A stretch of 64,000 bases of DNA from an uncultured Verrucomicrobiae bacterium (GTDB lineage: Bacteria > Verrucomicrobiota > Verrucomicrobiia > Limisphaerales > AAA164-E04), in assembly GCA_951813855.1 (NCBI GenBank), contig OX638380.1, positions 310,001 to 374,000 on the forward strand, given 5' to 3'. Made by a program: the position numbers and the translations under genes. Position 1 is the stretch's first letter. Each line of letters starts with the position of its first letter. The notes beneath the pieces are model-generated. The model did no database searches. It saw nothing but the letters and a program-made list of their open reading frames with translations, and was not told where the DNA came from. This document shows positions 9,486 through 18,893 of the stretch, in pieces.

Positions 9486-10358
9486 TCAATCATCATCCTC
9501 GATTTCCAACCGGGTTTGACGCGATAGTTTCAAACGAACGAAACCGTAAACCAGATAGGCGGTGAACAGTATCGGAAGGATAACCGGCAAAATCTCGTGG
9601 TTCAATATACATACCAGGCCGATGCAGATAATGATCGTCGCGCTCTTCAAAAAAGTGCTGCGCGTCTTAAAACCGATGCTCTTGAACGACGGATAGCGCA
9701 CCTCGCTGATCATCATTATTGACAAAAACAACATGATCACCGGCAATACGTATCGCCATTTTCCCGTAGAAAACTCCTGTTCGTCGATCCAAATGATCAT
9801 CCAGGTAAGCGAAGCGACCAGACCGGCGGCCGCCGGAATCGGAAAACCCAGAAATTCCTTCCGTCCCGTCGAATCCGGCATATCGGCCAAACAATTGAAT
9901 CGAGCCAGTCTCAAGGCGCCACAGATCAGGTAGATGGAAGCGACGAACCATCCCACCTCCGAATAATCCTGGAATACGTCTTTGAGGACGATCCGATGAA
10001 CCAGAAAAGCCGGCGCCACTCCGAAGGAAACAATATCCGCCAAGGAATCGAATTCCCGGCCGAAAGGCGTTTCCAGTCCCCCAATCCTCGCTACCCGGCC
10101 ATCGAGAAAATCGAAAACACAGGCCAACAGGATAAAATATAGCGCACGATAAACCAAAGTCGTAAAATCATCCCTTTCCGGATCGGCCTGCACGATATAG
10201 ATCAAGGCGAAGAATCCGCAAAACAAGTTACCGGCCGTCATCAAATTCGGCAGCAGGTAAATCTTCAGCGAGGTATCCGAGGTCTCGACTGGGCCGTCCG
10301 ATTTGGACGACGGCACGGGAGCAGATCGTTTTTTCGATTGGGTTTTGCGGATCATCAT
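9486..10358 (-). CDS. pssA: CDP-diacylglycerol--serine O-phosphatidyltransferase
   Basis: A 290-residue integral membrane enzyme that makes phosphatidylserine from CDP-diacylglycerol and serine, the first step to phosphatidylethanolamine. The CDP-alcohol phosphotransferase signature is intact: D83-x2-D86-G-x2-AR-x8-G-x3-D104-x3-D108, with all four metal-binding aspartates. Several hydrophobic helices surround it (about 33-55, 70-82, 130-150, 165-185, 200-215, 225-260). The ~30 N-terminal residues are polar and Lys/Ser-rich, and the C-terminus ends acidic. Two adjacent ATGs begin the frame. Related CDP-alcohol transferases share the motif, but the overall layout (LPNLMTAGNLFCGFFAL start) is characteristic of PssA. 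No phosphatidylserine decarboxylase gene is adjacent. Confidence 0.93.
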   Translation of the reverse strand: MMIRKTQSKKRSAPVPSSKSDGPVETSDTSLKIYLLPNLMTAGNLFCGFFALIYIVQADPERDDFTTLVYRALYFILLACVFDFLDGRVARIGGLETPFGREFDSLADIVSFGVAPAFLVHRIVLKDVFQDYSEVGWFVASIYLICGALRLARFNCLADMPDSTGRKEFLGFPIPAAAGLVASLTWMIIWIDEQEFSTGKWRYVLPVIMLFLSIMMISEVRYPSFKSIGFKTRSTFLKSATIIICIGLVCILNHEILPVILPILFTAYLVYGFVRLKLSRQTRLEIEDDD

Positions 10359-10827
10359 CTAGGCCGCGAAACCGCCATTCTACGAAGAACCATGCTCAGC
10401 GACAAACGCTTTCGTTTGACCAGAACCACACCCTCGAGTCACCCCAACGAATATTCGACGAATTCAGTTGCGATTTATCCCGGCGGCCACCGAACCAGCG
10501 ACATTCGGTTTCTGCGAATTTCGATCGATTATCGCTAGCCAATCCGAAAAAAGACCGGCTCCCAAAATCCCAGCTGCCGATTATTTTTTTCAGTCTGGTC
10601 GAAACGGACCTTGTTTCCGCTCTCGGCACACTACCTACGAGAATCGTTTCCCCGAGTGCCGACCACTCCGGTAAAATCAGAACCGGCTGAGTTTCCCCGT
10701 CACCGCTGAATACCAACCAGACTCCGACCGGCGACGGCGAGTTCTTCCGATAACTATCCGCTCTCGATCGTCGAAACTTCATCTTCTCCCTTGAGTTACC
10801 CCTGTCGCTCTACCAAACTAAGCCTGC
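10359..10827. other. 469-bp intergenic stretch upstream of gatC
   Basis: A 128-codon minus-strand frame (10396-10782) is open here, but its translation is rich in Ser, Arg and Trp, with no family resemblance, and I treat it as chance. The region lies between divergent pssA and gatC and presumably contains both promoters. I cannot point to convincing -35/-10 pairs. Confidence 0.45.
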
Positions 10828-11112
10828 ATGGCTGATACCGACTTCGACATCGATTATATCGCCCGACTGGCTCGCATCCATTTGTCGGAATCGGAGCGTC
10901 AGGTTTATGCCTCGCAACTTTCCAAGATTCTCGAATACGTGGAAAAACTCAAAGAATTGGACACCGAAAACATTCCTTCGACCACCCATCCGATTCCGAC
11001 GATCAACGTCATGAGACCCGACGTCCCCGCAACTTCCCTCTCGACGACGGCGCTTGAAAACGCCCCGGAGCAAGTCGATCAACTCTTTCGCACCCCGAAA
11101 ATCGTCGATTAA
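10828..11112 (+). CDS. gatC: Asp-tRNA(Asn)/Glu-tRNA(Gln) amidotransferase subunit C
   Basis: A 94-residue GatC, the small linker subunit of the GatCAB amidotransferase that converts misacylated Glu-tRNA(Gln) or Asp-tRNA(Asn) to the correct amide form. Recognisable are the N-terminal helix DIDYIARLARIHLSESE and the conserved ILEYVEKLKELDTENI segment, followed by the usual R-x-D loop (MRPDVP). It lies 24 bp upstream of gatA on the same strand, as in many bacteria. Length is normal. gatB is not in the window, so it must be encoded elsewhere. Confidence 0.95.
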   Translation: MADTDFDIDYIARLARIHLSESERQVYASQLSKILEYVEKLKELDTENIPSTTHPIPTINVMRPDVPATSLSTTALENAPEQVDQLFRTPKIVD

Positions 11113-11136
11113 ATCGGAATTCCGCTAGCCGGCGTT

Positions 11137-12603
11137 ATGCTTCATCAGCTCGATATATCGAGCGCCAGACAACGGTTGCTGGCCCGAGAAATCACTTCGG
11201 TCGAATTAGTGCGAAGCTGCTTGGATCGAATCGAAAGCGTCGATCCTCAATGCCGAGCCTTTTTGCACGTCGTTGCCGAACAAGCTCTAGCCCAAGCCCA
11301 AGAAGCCGATCGCCTCTTGCAATCGTCCGACCGGAATAAACCCCTGTTGGGCATTCCCGTTGCCGTCAAAGACAACGTGGCAGTCGTTGGCGAACCCTTG
11401 ACCTGCGCCTCCAAAATGCTCGAGCGTTATCGCTCTCCCTACGACAGTACCGTCGCCGAAAAGCTCAAGGCGGCAGGTGCCGTTTTATTGGGGCGTCTCA
11501 ACATGGACGAGTTCGCTATGGGCAGCTCGACCGAACATTCGGCCTTTTTCCCTACCCGAAATCCCTGGGCTACCGACCGGTCTCCCGGCGGTTCCTCCGG
11601 CGGGGCGGCCGCCGCTGTCAGTTCCGACCTATGCTTGGCCGCTGTTGGGTCCGATACCGGAGGATCGATTCGACAACCGGCGGCCTTTTGCAGTTGCGTA
11701 GGGCTTAAACCTTCCTATGGCCGGGTATCGCGCTACGGCTTGGTCGCCTTCGCTTCGTCATTGGATCAAATCGGCCCCTTGACTAAGAGCATCGAAGACG
11801 CCGCCCTGATGTTGCAAGTCATCGCCGGACCGGATTCCCGAGATTCCACCAGCGAACCCGCTCTCGTACCCGACTACTCGAACCAACTCGACCGCCCCAT
11901 CTCGGGAATCAGAATCGGCTTGCCGAAGGAATACTTCGTCAAGGGGCTGGACCCGGAAGTCGAATCCGCTGTCCGGCAAGCCATCGAAACTTACAAATCT
12001 CTGGGCGCTACCCTGTCGGAAATATCGCTGCCCCACACCGAATACGCTGTCGCCTCCTATTATCTCATCGCTACCGCCGAGGCCAGTGCCAATCTCGCCC
12101 GTTTCGACGGCATTCGTTACGGACTTCGAGTTCCGGGCGATTCTCCCCACGAACTGCATGCGAACACCCGAGGACAGGGTCTGGGGCCGGAAGTCAAAAG
12201 ACGGATACTACTGGGCACTTACGCTCTCAGTTCCGGTTATTACGACGCCTACTATCTGAAGGCGCAAAAAGTAAGAACCCTCATTCAACAAGACTTCCGG
12301 AAGGCATGGGAGCAAGTCGATTTGATCCTATCCCCTACAACTCCATTTCCGGCATTTCCCATCGGAAAAATGACCGACGATCCGCTCGACATGTATTTAT
12401 CGGACATCTATACGATCTCAGCTAATCTGGCGGGGCTTTGCGCGATCAGCTTGCCCTGCGGATTTACCCGTGATCCCAAACTGCCGATCGGCCTTCAACT
12501 CATGGGCAAACCGTTCGACGAAGCCAATCTGTTACGGGTCGCTCAGGCCTACGAGCGGAACACATCATGGCATAACGACAAACCAGATCTACCCTCCCCC
12601 TAG
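11137..12603 (+). CDS. gatA: Asp-tRNA(Asn)/Glu-tRNA(Gln) amidotransferase subunit A
   Basis: A 488-residue amidase-signature protein, the glutaminase subunit of GatCAB that releases ammonia for tRNA-dependent amidation. The Ser-cisSer-Lys triad can be placed at Lys78 (PVAVKDN), Ser153 (SPGGSSGG) and Ser177 (DTGGSIRQPA), each in the canonical context. Length is typical and there is no frame damage. It follows gatC after 24 bp, and a CYTH gene follows after 52 bp. Conservation of GatA-specific segments (GRLNMDEFAMGSSTE, VGLKPSYGRVSRYGL) excludes generic amidases. Confidence 0.97.
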   Translation: MLHQLDISSARQRLLAREITSVELVRSCLDRIESVDPQCRAFLHVVAEQALAQAQEADRLLQSSDRNKPLLGIPVAVKDNVAVVGEPLTCASKMLERYRSPYDSTVAEKLKAAGAVLLGRLNMDEFAMGSSTEHSAFFPTRNPWATDRSPGGSSGGAAAAVSSDLCLAAVGSDTGGSIRQPAAFCSCVGLKPSYGRVSRYGLVAFASSLDQIGPLTKSIEDAALMLQVIAGPDSRDSTSEPALVPDYSNQLDRPISGIRIGLPKEYFVKGLDPEVESAVRQAIETYKSLGATLSEISLPHTEYAVASYYLIATAEASANLARFDGIRYGLRVPGDSPHELHANTRGQGLGPEVKRRILLGTYALSSGYYDAYYLKAQKVRTLIQQDFRKAWEQVDLILSPTTPFPAFPIGKMTDDPLDMYLSDIYTISANLAGLCAISLPCGFTRDPKLPIGLQLMGKPFDEANLLRVAQAYERNTSWHNDKPDLPSP

Positions 12604-12655
12604 TCACGCCAAGACTGAGCGTATCTTCCCGAACGACCCCGATATCATCGACGTC

Positions 12656-13147
12656 ATGGGCACGGAAATCGAAAGAAAATATCTGGTGGTCAACGACGCT
12701 TGGCGCTCCTGGGTAACCCGAAGTCTCGATTGCCGTCAAGGGTATCTCAGTTCCAAGAAGGAATGTACCATCCGAGTCCGTATTCTGGACGACCAAGGAT
12801 TCCTTACCCTCAAAGGTTCCCGTGCCGGGTTAACCCGGCAGGAGTTCGAGTATTCCATCCCCCTCGAAGACGCCCAACAGATCCTCTCGAGTTGCTGCCA
12901 CACAGATCCCATCCTCAAACGGCGGCACTTTTTGACTTTCCTCGGCAAGGAATGGATCGTCGACGAGTTCAGCGGCGCCAATCACGGCTTGATCGTAACG
13001 GAAATCGAACTCGCCGACGAAAACGAATCGTTTCCCCGGCCCGCTTGGGTCGGACGCGAAGTTTCCTTGGACTTGCGTTACTTCAACGCGAATCTGGCCA
13101 GAAATCCCTTCAGCCAATGGCCCGCTTCCGACTCGGCGAATTCGTAA
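12656..13147 (+). CDS. CYTH-domain protein (triphosphate tunnel metalloenzyme)
   Basis: A 163-residue single-domain CYTH protein. The signature ExExK is at residues 4-8 of MGTEIERKYL, which fixes the start at the ATG at 12656. The longer upstream frame overlaps gatA and is dropped. Alternating charged residues along the predicted barrel strands (TIRVRI, FLTLKG, EFEYSIP, WIVDEF, VTEIELADE) match triphosphate tunnel enzymes. Short bacterial members are often inorganic tripolyphosphatases, others are CyaB-type adenylate cyclases or thiamine triphosphatases. The specific substrate cannot be settled from the sequence. It lies downstream of gatCA on the same strand. Confidence 0.9.
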   Translation: MGTEIERKYLVVNDAWRSWVTRSLDCRQGYLSSKKECTIRVRILDDQGFLTLKGSRAGLTRQEFEYSIPLEDAQQILSSCCHTDPILKRRHFLTFLGKEWIVDEFSGANHGLIVTEIELADENESFPRPAWVGREVSLDLRYFNANLARNPFSQWPASDSANS

Positions 13148-13206
13148 TGCTCCGAACCGGAAGCCGATCCGGGATTCTTTCTCTCGGCTCTCAGTGGATT
13201 TGAGAA

Positions 13207-15150
13207 TTATTTCTCCGCTGAGGATGACTCTTCTTTAGAAGCCTTGGCGTCCGAATTGACTTCAGCCGCTTCCGCTACCGCCGGTTCGCTCTCGGGCGCT
13301 TTAGACTCGGAGGATTCCGAGGCCGCCGGTTCCGCTGCGGTCGCTTCTGCCGGGGCCGCTTCCGCCTCGTTGGATTCGGGTTCGGTCGCTTCCGCTACCG
13401 CCGAATCGGAATCGGATTTGGATTTGGATCGAGATTTCCGAGGCGACGTTTTAGTAGCGGCCGCTTCCTTCGACTGGGCATTCTTGTCCTTGGAATCGTC
13501 GCCTCCCACCGCGTCGAAAGCGTGCTGCAACGCGACCAAGTCTTCGCCCGGCTGCAGCGAATCCAGCGTATCGCGCTCAATTTCCAATTGTTCACTGGAG
13601 TAGTTGGCCGCCTTGATCGACAATCCAATCCGCCGGTCGGACGTATCGATCTTGATGACTCGGGCCGTCACCTCTTGCCCGACCTTGAGCACTTCGCTGA
13701 TGCGTTCGACCCGTTCCTCTTTGATTTGGGAAATATGCACCAACCCGTCGATGTCGTGATCCATGGAGACGAAAGCTCCGAAGGTCGCGAGTTTGGCCAC
13801 CTTGCCGACGACCAAATCGCCGATCTTATAATGCTGGCTGATATTTTCCCAAGGATCGTCGAAGGCTTGCTTATAACCGACGACCAGCCGCCGGTTCGGA
13901 CGATCAATCTCCAATATCACCACTTCGACTTCATCGCCCTTCTTGAAAACCTCCGAAGGATGATTGACTTTCTTCGTCCATGAGATGTCGCTCACGTGGA
14001 CCAGGCCGTCGACTCCTAAGTCCAGGGCGACAAAAGCGCCGTAGGTAGTCAACAGGCGTATCTTCCCCTTGAGTTTGGTGCCGGGCGAGTACTTGCCTTG
14101 GATTTCGTCCCAAGGGTTGGGCTCCAGCTGCCGAACCCCCAAAGAAATCTTCTGATCCTCGCGATTGATCCCTAGCACTACCGCTTCGATATCCTGTCCG
14201 GCCTTCAGAATATCGGAAGGCTTGGAGATGCGTTTGGTCCAGGAAAGTTCGGTCACGTGCACGAGTCCCTCGACGCCCGGTTCCAATTCGACAAAGGCAC
14301 CGTAAGGCACCAGATTGACCACCCGCCCCTTGACCGTTTCACTGACCGGATACTTGGTTTCGATACTGTCCCAAGGATTCGCCATCTTCTGTTTGATGCC
14401 GAGGCTGACGCGCTCCCGGTCGTGGTTGATGTCGAGCACCACCACGTCGAGTTCCTGCCCGACCTTCAGCATTTCCGAAGGATGGTTGATGCGCCCCCAA
14501 CTCATGTCCGTGATGTGGAGCAAACCGTCGAGACCGTTCAAATCGATGAAGGCGCCGAAATCGGTGATGTTCTTGACCGTGCCCTTGCGAATGTCGCCCG
14601 GAGTCATCACCGACAACAGTTTCTTGCGGCGTTCGGTCCGTTCCTGTTCGATCAATTCCCGCCGCGACAACACGATGTTCTGCCGCTCGCGATTGATTTT
14701 CAGAACCTTGTAGTTGTAGGTGTTACCGACGAAAGATTGCAGGTTCTTGGGGGGAACGATGTCGACTTGGGACGCCGGCAGAAACGCTTCCACTCCGATA
14801 TTGACGAGCAAGCCGCCCTTGATCACGCCTTTGACCGGGCCGGAAATGGTGCCGCCTTCGTTGCAAATCGTCAGGATCTTCTCCCAATTCTCTTTGAATT
14901 CGGCTCGTTCCTTGGAGAGGACCACCGTCCCCTCCTTGTTTTCCAATCGGTCGATCAGTACCCGGATTTCGTCGCCCACTTTGATCTGGGAAAGATCTTC
15001 GAATTCTGCCGCGGGAACGGCTCCTTCACTCTTATAACCGATATCGACCAATACTTCTTTCGGACGTACTTCTATGACTGTCCCTTTGACGATTTCGCCG
15101 GCCGAGTAACTGATGTCGCTCAGCCGCGCGACTTCTTCCATCGTAAACAT
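13207..15150 (-). CDS. rpsA: 30S ribosomal protein S1
   Basis: A 647-residue S1 protein that binds mRNA on the small subunit and helps initiation. Six consecutive S1/OB-fold domains cover roughly residues 15-530. Domains 3-6 carry the strongest consensus (TDFGAFIDLNGLDGLLHITD, YGAFVELEPGVEGLVHVTE, and similar). A long acidic Ala/Glu/Ser-rich tail of about 100 residues follows, with a basic patch (SPRKSRSKSKS) near its start. The tail exceeds that of E. coli S1 and is low-complexity. Start is ATG at 15150, or the second Met three codons later. It is divergent from the DJ-1 gene across a 282-bp gap, and no obvious Shine-Dalgarno site precedes it. Confidence 0.96.
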   Translation of the reverse strand: MFTMEEVARLSDISYSAGEIVKGTVIEVRPKEVLVDIGYKSEGAVPAAEFEDLSQIKVGDEIRVLIDRLENKEGTVVLSKERAEFKENWEKILTICNEGGTISGPVKGVIKGGLLVNIGVEAFLPASQVDIVPPKNLQSFVGNTYNYKVLKINRERQNIVLSRRELIEQERTERRKKLLSVMTPGDIRKGTVKNITDFGAFIDLNGLDGLLHITDMSWGRINHPSEMLKVGQELDVVVLDINHDRERVSLGIKQKMANPWDSIETKYPVSETVKGRVVNLVPYGAFVELEPGVEGLVHVTELSWTKRISKPSDILKAGQDIEAVVLGINREDQKISLGVRQLEPNPWDEIQGKYSPGTKLKGKIRLLTTYGAFVALDLGVDGLVHVSDISWTKKVNHPSEVFKKGDEVEVVILEIDRPNRRLVVGYKQAFDDPWENISQHYKIGDLVVGKVAKLATFGAFVSMDHDIDGLVHISQIKEERVERISEVLKVGQEVTARVIKIDTSDRRIGLSIKAANYSSEQLEIERDTLDSLQPGEDLVALQHAFDAVGGDDSKDKNAQSKEAAATKTSPRKSRSKSKSDSDSAVAEATEPESNEAEAAPAEATAAEPAASESSESKAPESEPAVAEAAEVNSDAKASKEESSSAEK

Positions 15151-15432
15151 AATCGGGGTACAACACTTCGGGCCGACTCGCGAGCGGGGTTATCCGAGGT
15201 GGTAAACTAAGGTATGGGGTTTTAAGGTTTCGCAGGCCATCCGTATTCCGGCGAGGATCGCACCCGCAATCCTGCTAACGGAACAGGAGAATATACGCCC
15301 GGTCCGCAACCCGAGGCAAGGAAAAAAACCGCAGAAAAACGAGTTGTTCCCGGGCGACGGTTTGCTCTCGCCAAAGGGAACCGGTTGCCTTAGACTGCCG
15401 GGCAAGCGAGATGGGGACAGGATTGGCCGGCG

Positions 15433-16002
15433 ATGAATTCCAGTAAAGGCAAAGTCCTTGTAGTTACCGACGACGCGGGAGAATCCTTCGAGATTCTGTA
15501 CGCCAAATACCGCTTGCTGGAAGCCGGATACACTCCGGTAATCGCCGCCAGCCGGAAGAAAGCCCTCAATGCCGTCATTCACGATTTCCATCCCGATTGG
15601 AACACGTATATCGAAAAACCCGGTTATCTGATCGCCGCCGACTCGACGTTCGACGGGCTGCAGGCGGCCGAGTTCACCGCCATGCTGCTCATCGGCGGAC
15701 GCGCTCCCGAATACTTGCGGCATAACCGGGAACTCGTCTCCTTGGTGCAAACGTTCGCCGAACAGAACAAAGGCTTGTTCGCCATTTGCCACGGCATTCA
15801 GATTCTGTTAGCGGCCGTTCCGGTCGCCGGGCGGCGCTTGACCTGTTACGAAAACGTACGCTCTGAAGTGATCCAACACGGCGGCGAATGGATCGATCGG
15901 GCCAGCGTGATCGACGGCAACTGGATTACTGCCCAGACTTGGGAGAGCCACGCCGAATTCTATCGTGATATCATGAGTTGGTTGGCTGCGGCCTCGAAGT
16001 AA
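15433..16002 (+). CDS. DJ-1/PfpI-family protein
   Basis: A 189-residue class-I glutamine amidotransferase-like protein of the DJ-1/PfpI group. The nucleophile elbow AICHG places the reactive Cys119 next to His120, and Glu18 (GESFE) matches the family's conserved acid near that cysteine. MLLIGGRAPEYLR around 84-96 is a typical DJ-1/PfpI segment. Members act as glyoxalase/deglycase-like enzymes, chaperones or proteases, and sequence alone does not choose between them. It begins a same-strand group with ruvC (12 bp downstream), ruvA and a DUF374 gene. Confidence 0.88.
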   Translation: MNSSKGKVLVVTDDAGESFEILYAKYRLLEAGYTPVIAASRKKALNAVIHDFHPDWNTYIEKPGYLIAADSTFDGLQAAEFTAMLLIGGRAPEYLRHNRELVSLVQTFAEQNKGLFAICHGIQILLAAVPVAGRRLTCYENVRSEVIQHGGEWIDRASVIDGNWITAQTWESHAEFYRDIMSWLAAASK

Positions 16003-16014
16003 CAGCGGCGAATT

Positions 16015-16620
16015 ATGGGCATTTCGCTACAGTCGTTCGCCAAACTTAATCGGCGACTGAACCAACCGCCGAAAGCCGCCGGAAACGGCGACCCGGCTTC
16101 GTTGTCGCCGCCGCATCCCGCCTACCGAACGATATTAGGAATCGACCCGTCGTTGCGCGGCACCGGGTTCGGAGTCATCCGGATCGAAGATCGGGAACCT
16201 CGTTTCGTCGAAGCCGGAACGATTCGTTGTCCGCAGCTGCCGCTTTCCGAAAGCCTGATCCAAATCGCCAATGAACTGAGTGCCGTTGTTCGAAAAACCC
16301 GTCCGGAAGTCTGCGTCGTCGAAGGATTGTTCTTCGCTCAAAACCGGAAAACCGTACTGATCATGGGACAAGTCCGCGGCGTCTGCATTTACTCGATCGG
16401 CCAAGCGGAAATTCCGGTCCATGAAATCGCCCCTCGCCGAGTCAAACTGGCCATCACCGGACGCGGCGGCGCTCAAAAGCTAGCCGTCGCCAAAATGGTC
16501 GAACGCTTGCTGAAACTGGACCGCACTCCAGAATCGGACGCCGCCGACGCTTTGGCCCTGGCACTGACCTTTCACCTTGAAAGCCAGTCGCCCTCGAATC
16601 AAACCATCCCTCGCATTTGA
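16015..16620 (+). CDS. ruvC: Crossover junction endodeoxyribonuclease RuvC
   Basis: A 201-residue Holliday-junction resolvase that cuts recombination intermediates together with RuvAB. The four catalytic acids are visible: Asp44 (ILGIDPSLRGTG), Glu103 (VVEGLFFAQN), and Asp175 and Asp178 (ESDAADALALA). About 38 N-terminal residues precede the normal family start and carry no known motif. The true start could be internal, though no better ATG is available and the upstream ATG at 16015 is used. It lies 58 bp before ruvA; ruvB is not in the window. Confidence 0.95.
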   Translation: MGISLQSFAKLNRRLNQPPKAAGNGDPASLSPPHPAYRTILGIDPSLRGTGFGVIRIEDREPRFVEAGTIRCPQLPLSESLIQIANELSAVVRKTRPEVCVVEGLFFAQNRKTVLIMGQVRGVCIYSIGQAEIPVHEIAPRRVKLAITGRGGAQKLAVAKMVERLLKLDRTPESDAADALALALTFHLESQSPSNQTIPRI

Positions 16621-16678
16621 CGGTTTCCCTGGATATTACCGCACGGCCGGACGAACCGTCCGCCGCTTGCCCTGCTCC

Positions 16679-17263
16679 ATGATCTCTCACGTTGCAGGAA
16701 CCGTGGCCGAAGCCGAACCGGGCCGAATCGTGTTGGATGTTCACGGGGTCGGATACGAAATCCTCGTTCCTCCGTCTCCGGCCAACGTTCCGCCCCCAGG
16801 GACGGAACTCAAGCTCTTTACCCACCTAAACGTTCGCGAGGATTCCCATACGCTCTTCGGGTTCGCTTCCGCCGACGAACGAAAACTGTTCCGCCTGATC
16901 AGCACGGTCAAGGGAATCGGCCCGAAGATCGCCCTTAGCGTCCTGGGACATTTGACGGCATCGTCGTTCGCGACCGCCGTCAGCAACGCCAACACCAAGA
17001 TTCTTTCCAGCATTCCCGGGTTAGGCAAGAAAACCGCCGAACGCTTGATCGTGGAACTCAAGGATCGAATCGTCGCCGTTGCTTCCTGGTCGTCCGGCGA
17101 TCGACCGCCGGGGCCCGACACCGTGCAAAACGACGCCGTGGCGGCTTTGTTGGCGCTGGGATACAAACAGGCCGACGCCTTGCAACGGGTGCAAGCGGCC
17201 CGATCCATGCTCGGCAAAGAAGCGAAGTTAGACGATCTCGTCAAGGCCAGCTTAGCCGGATAA
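16679..17263 (+). CDS. ruvA: Holliday junction DNA helicase subunit RuvA
   Basis: A 194-residue RuvA, the tetrameric junction-binding subunit that loads the RuvB motor. The start at 16679 (MISHVAGTVAE) matches the normal family N-terminus; a frame extending up into ruvC is dropped. Domain I (OB fold, VLDVHGVGYEI) is followed by tandem helix-hairpin-helix motifs (STVKGIGPKIAL and SIPGLGKKTAERLIVELKD). A flexible linker then leads to the C-terminal RuvB-binding domain (AVAALLALGYKQADA). Length is normal. Confidence 0.96.
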   Translation: MISHVAGTVAEAEPGRIVLDVHGVGYEILVPPSPANVPPPGTELKLFTHLNVREDSHTLFGFASADERKLFRLISTVKGIGPKIALSVLGHLTASSFATAVSNANTKILSSIPGLGKKTAERLIVELKDRIVAVASWSSGDRPPGPDTVQNDAVAALLALGYKQADALQRVQAARSMLGKEAKLDDLVKASLAG

Positions 17264-17290
17264 TCGCTCGTCGCCCTGCCCCGTTCGCCA

Positions 17291-17950
17291 ATGCTTCCTC
17301 ACCAGCCGACGCTACCCCACCGTCTCGCCGCTCTCGCGTTAAGTTGGAGTATCCGGATCGTTAATCGAACGCTGCGTTACGAAAGCCGGGAAGCTCTGCA
17401 TCAGTGGCGTCAAGTCAATGACTCGCCCGTGATTTTTTGCCTGTGGCATAACCGCCTGTTTTTGTGCCCCATGCTGTATCGGCGGCTGAAAGCGGATTCC
17501 CGGACGTCCCGCCGCATGGCCGTCATGGTGAGCACCAGCCGGGACGGCGCGTTGCTTTCGGAAATCTTCAACGCATTTCGCATCCGCCCGGTCCGAGGCT
17601 CTACGAGTCGCCTCGGCAGTCGCGCTCTCAGGGAACTCGTGGGATTGGCGCGGGAAGGTTGGGACATCGGCATCACTCCCGACGGCCCGCGAGGGCCCCG
17701 TTATCAAATCCAACAGGGAATCGTCGCCTTGGCCCAATTGACCGAATTGCCGATCGTACCGATCAGTTACGAACTCTCCGGAAAATGGACGACCCGCAGC
17801 TGGGACCGCTTTCAGATTCCGCGACCGTTTTCCCGATGCCAAATCCGGATTGCTCCCCCCTTGTCGGTCCCGCGCTCGCTGGACAACGCGGCGCGTTCCC
17901 AAATCACGAACCGACTTCAAGAGATCATGAACCGGATTAGCGTCGACTGA
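17291..17950 (+). CDS. DUF374 lysophospholipid acyltransferase-family protein
   Basis: A 219-residue protein of the DUF374 branch of lysophospholipid/lipid A acyltransferase-like proteins. It has the FCLWHNRLF motif, where the W-H-N histidine replaces the HxxxxD of classical acyltransferases. STSRDGALLSEIF, RGSTSRLGSRAL and ITPDGPRGPRY follow in family order. Such proteins are membrane-associated and probably acylate an envelope lipid; the acceptor is unknown. It is 27 bp downstream of ruvA. It ends 2 bp from the end of ispE on the opposite strand, leaving no room for a separate terminator. Confidence 0.85.
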   Translation: MLPHQPTLPHRLAALALSWSIRIVNRTLRYESREALHQWRQVNDSPVIFCLWHNRLFLCPMLYRRLKADSRTSRRMAVMVSTSRDGALLSEIFNAFRIRPVRGSTSRLGSRALRELVGLAREGWDIGITPDGPRGPRYQIQQGIVALAQLTELPIVPISYELSGKWTTRSWDRFQIPRPFSRCQIRIAPPLSVPRSLDNAARSQITNRLQEIMNRISVD

Positions 17951-17952
17951 GT

Positions 17953-18825
17953 TCAATCGAGGACCAACGACCGGCTCCAGCAACTCTCGCCGTAACTCGC
18001 CAAAAATCGCTGCCTCACCTCTTCGGCTTGCCGGTGCTCGCGGACCAAACCGAAGACCGTCGAGCCGCTGCCCGACATCAACGCTCCCTGGGCTCCGGCC
18101 GCAAGCAGTTCCGAACGAATCACCGCTAAGACGGGATACTTCTCGAACACCGGACGTTCCAACGAATTGTGCAGTCCGTTCAGACTGCCGGACCAGTCGC
18201 CCGAACGAAACGCCGCCAGAATTTCCGTCGTCGCCGCCGGTGCCGGGACTTTCCAATCGGACGGCTGGATCCGGCTATAAGCCCAAGCGGCCGATACGCC
18301 GAATCCCGGATGAACCAGCACCAAGCCCACGCCTCGAAACGAGGCGAACGGAGTTAACCGCGCTACCTTCTCCCCCCGTCCCGTGGCCAATGCCGGTCCG
18401 TCGGCGAGGAAAAACGGTACGTCCGAACCCAATTGCGACGCCAAGTCTTCCAGCACGGTTCGAGACAAGACGCCGTCGTAGATGCGGTTTAACGCCGTCA
18501 AGGTAGCGGCGGCGTCGCTACTGCCTCCGCCCAAACCGGCCTGAACCGGAATGCGTTTTTCCAACCGAACGGCCAGTCCGTCTTCCGTTCCGGCCGCCTG
18601 CCGGAACAGCCGGGCCGCCCGGCAAATCAAATTATCGTCGCCGGTAGGAATCTGAGGACAACGGCACTGCAGTTCGACGCCCGGGCGGCGGGTCAATTCG
18701 ATCTCCAGTTCGTCGAATAACGGCACCGGATACAGCACGGTTTCCAACTCGTGAAAACCGTCGTCACGCCGGCCCAGGACGCGAAGCGTAAGATTGATTT
18801 TGCCTGGGGTGCGAATCGAGTGCAC
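17953..18825 (-). CDS. ispE: 4-diphosphocytidyl-2-C-methyl-D-erythritol kinase
   Basis: A 290-residue GHMP kinase that phosphorylates CDP-methylerythritol in the non-mevalonate isoprenoid pathway. Lys9 (PGKINLTL), the ATP-binding glycine loop PVQAGLGGGSSDAAATL around 93-109, Asp135 in SDVPFF, and the C-terminal GALMSGSGSTVFGL are all in place. It lies downstream of the TIGR04073 lipoprotein gene on the same strand with a 68-bp gap, and converges with the DUF374 gene. Confidence 0.95.
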   Translation of the reverse strand: MHSIRTPGKINLTLRVLGRRDDGFHELETVLYPVPLFDELEIELTRRPGVELQCRCPQIPTGDDNLICRAARLFRQAAGTEDGLAVRLEKRIPVQAGLGGGSSDAAATLTALNRIYDGVLSRTVLEDLASQLGSDVPFFLADGPALATGRGEKVARLTPFASFRGVGLVLVHPGFGVSAAWAYSRIQPSDWKVPAPAATTEILAAFRSGDWSGSLNGLHNSLERPVFEKYPVLAVIRSELLAAGAQGALMSGSGSTVFGLVREHRQAEEVRQRFLASYGESCWSRSLVLD

Positions 18826-18893
18826 GGAAGCCGGCGAACCCCATCCTAACTCGATCGGAACCGGCTGGAATTATCCCCGCCGGAACCCGGCTC

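Noticed and set aside
10396..10782. A 128-codon minus-strand frame between pssA and gatC
   Set aside because: No motif, no ribosome site, unusual composition; treated as intergenic.
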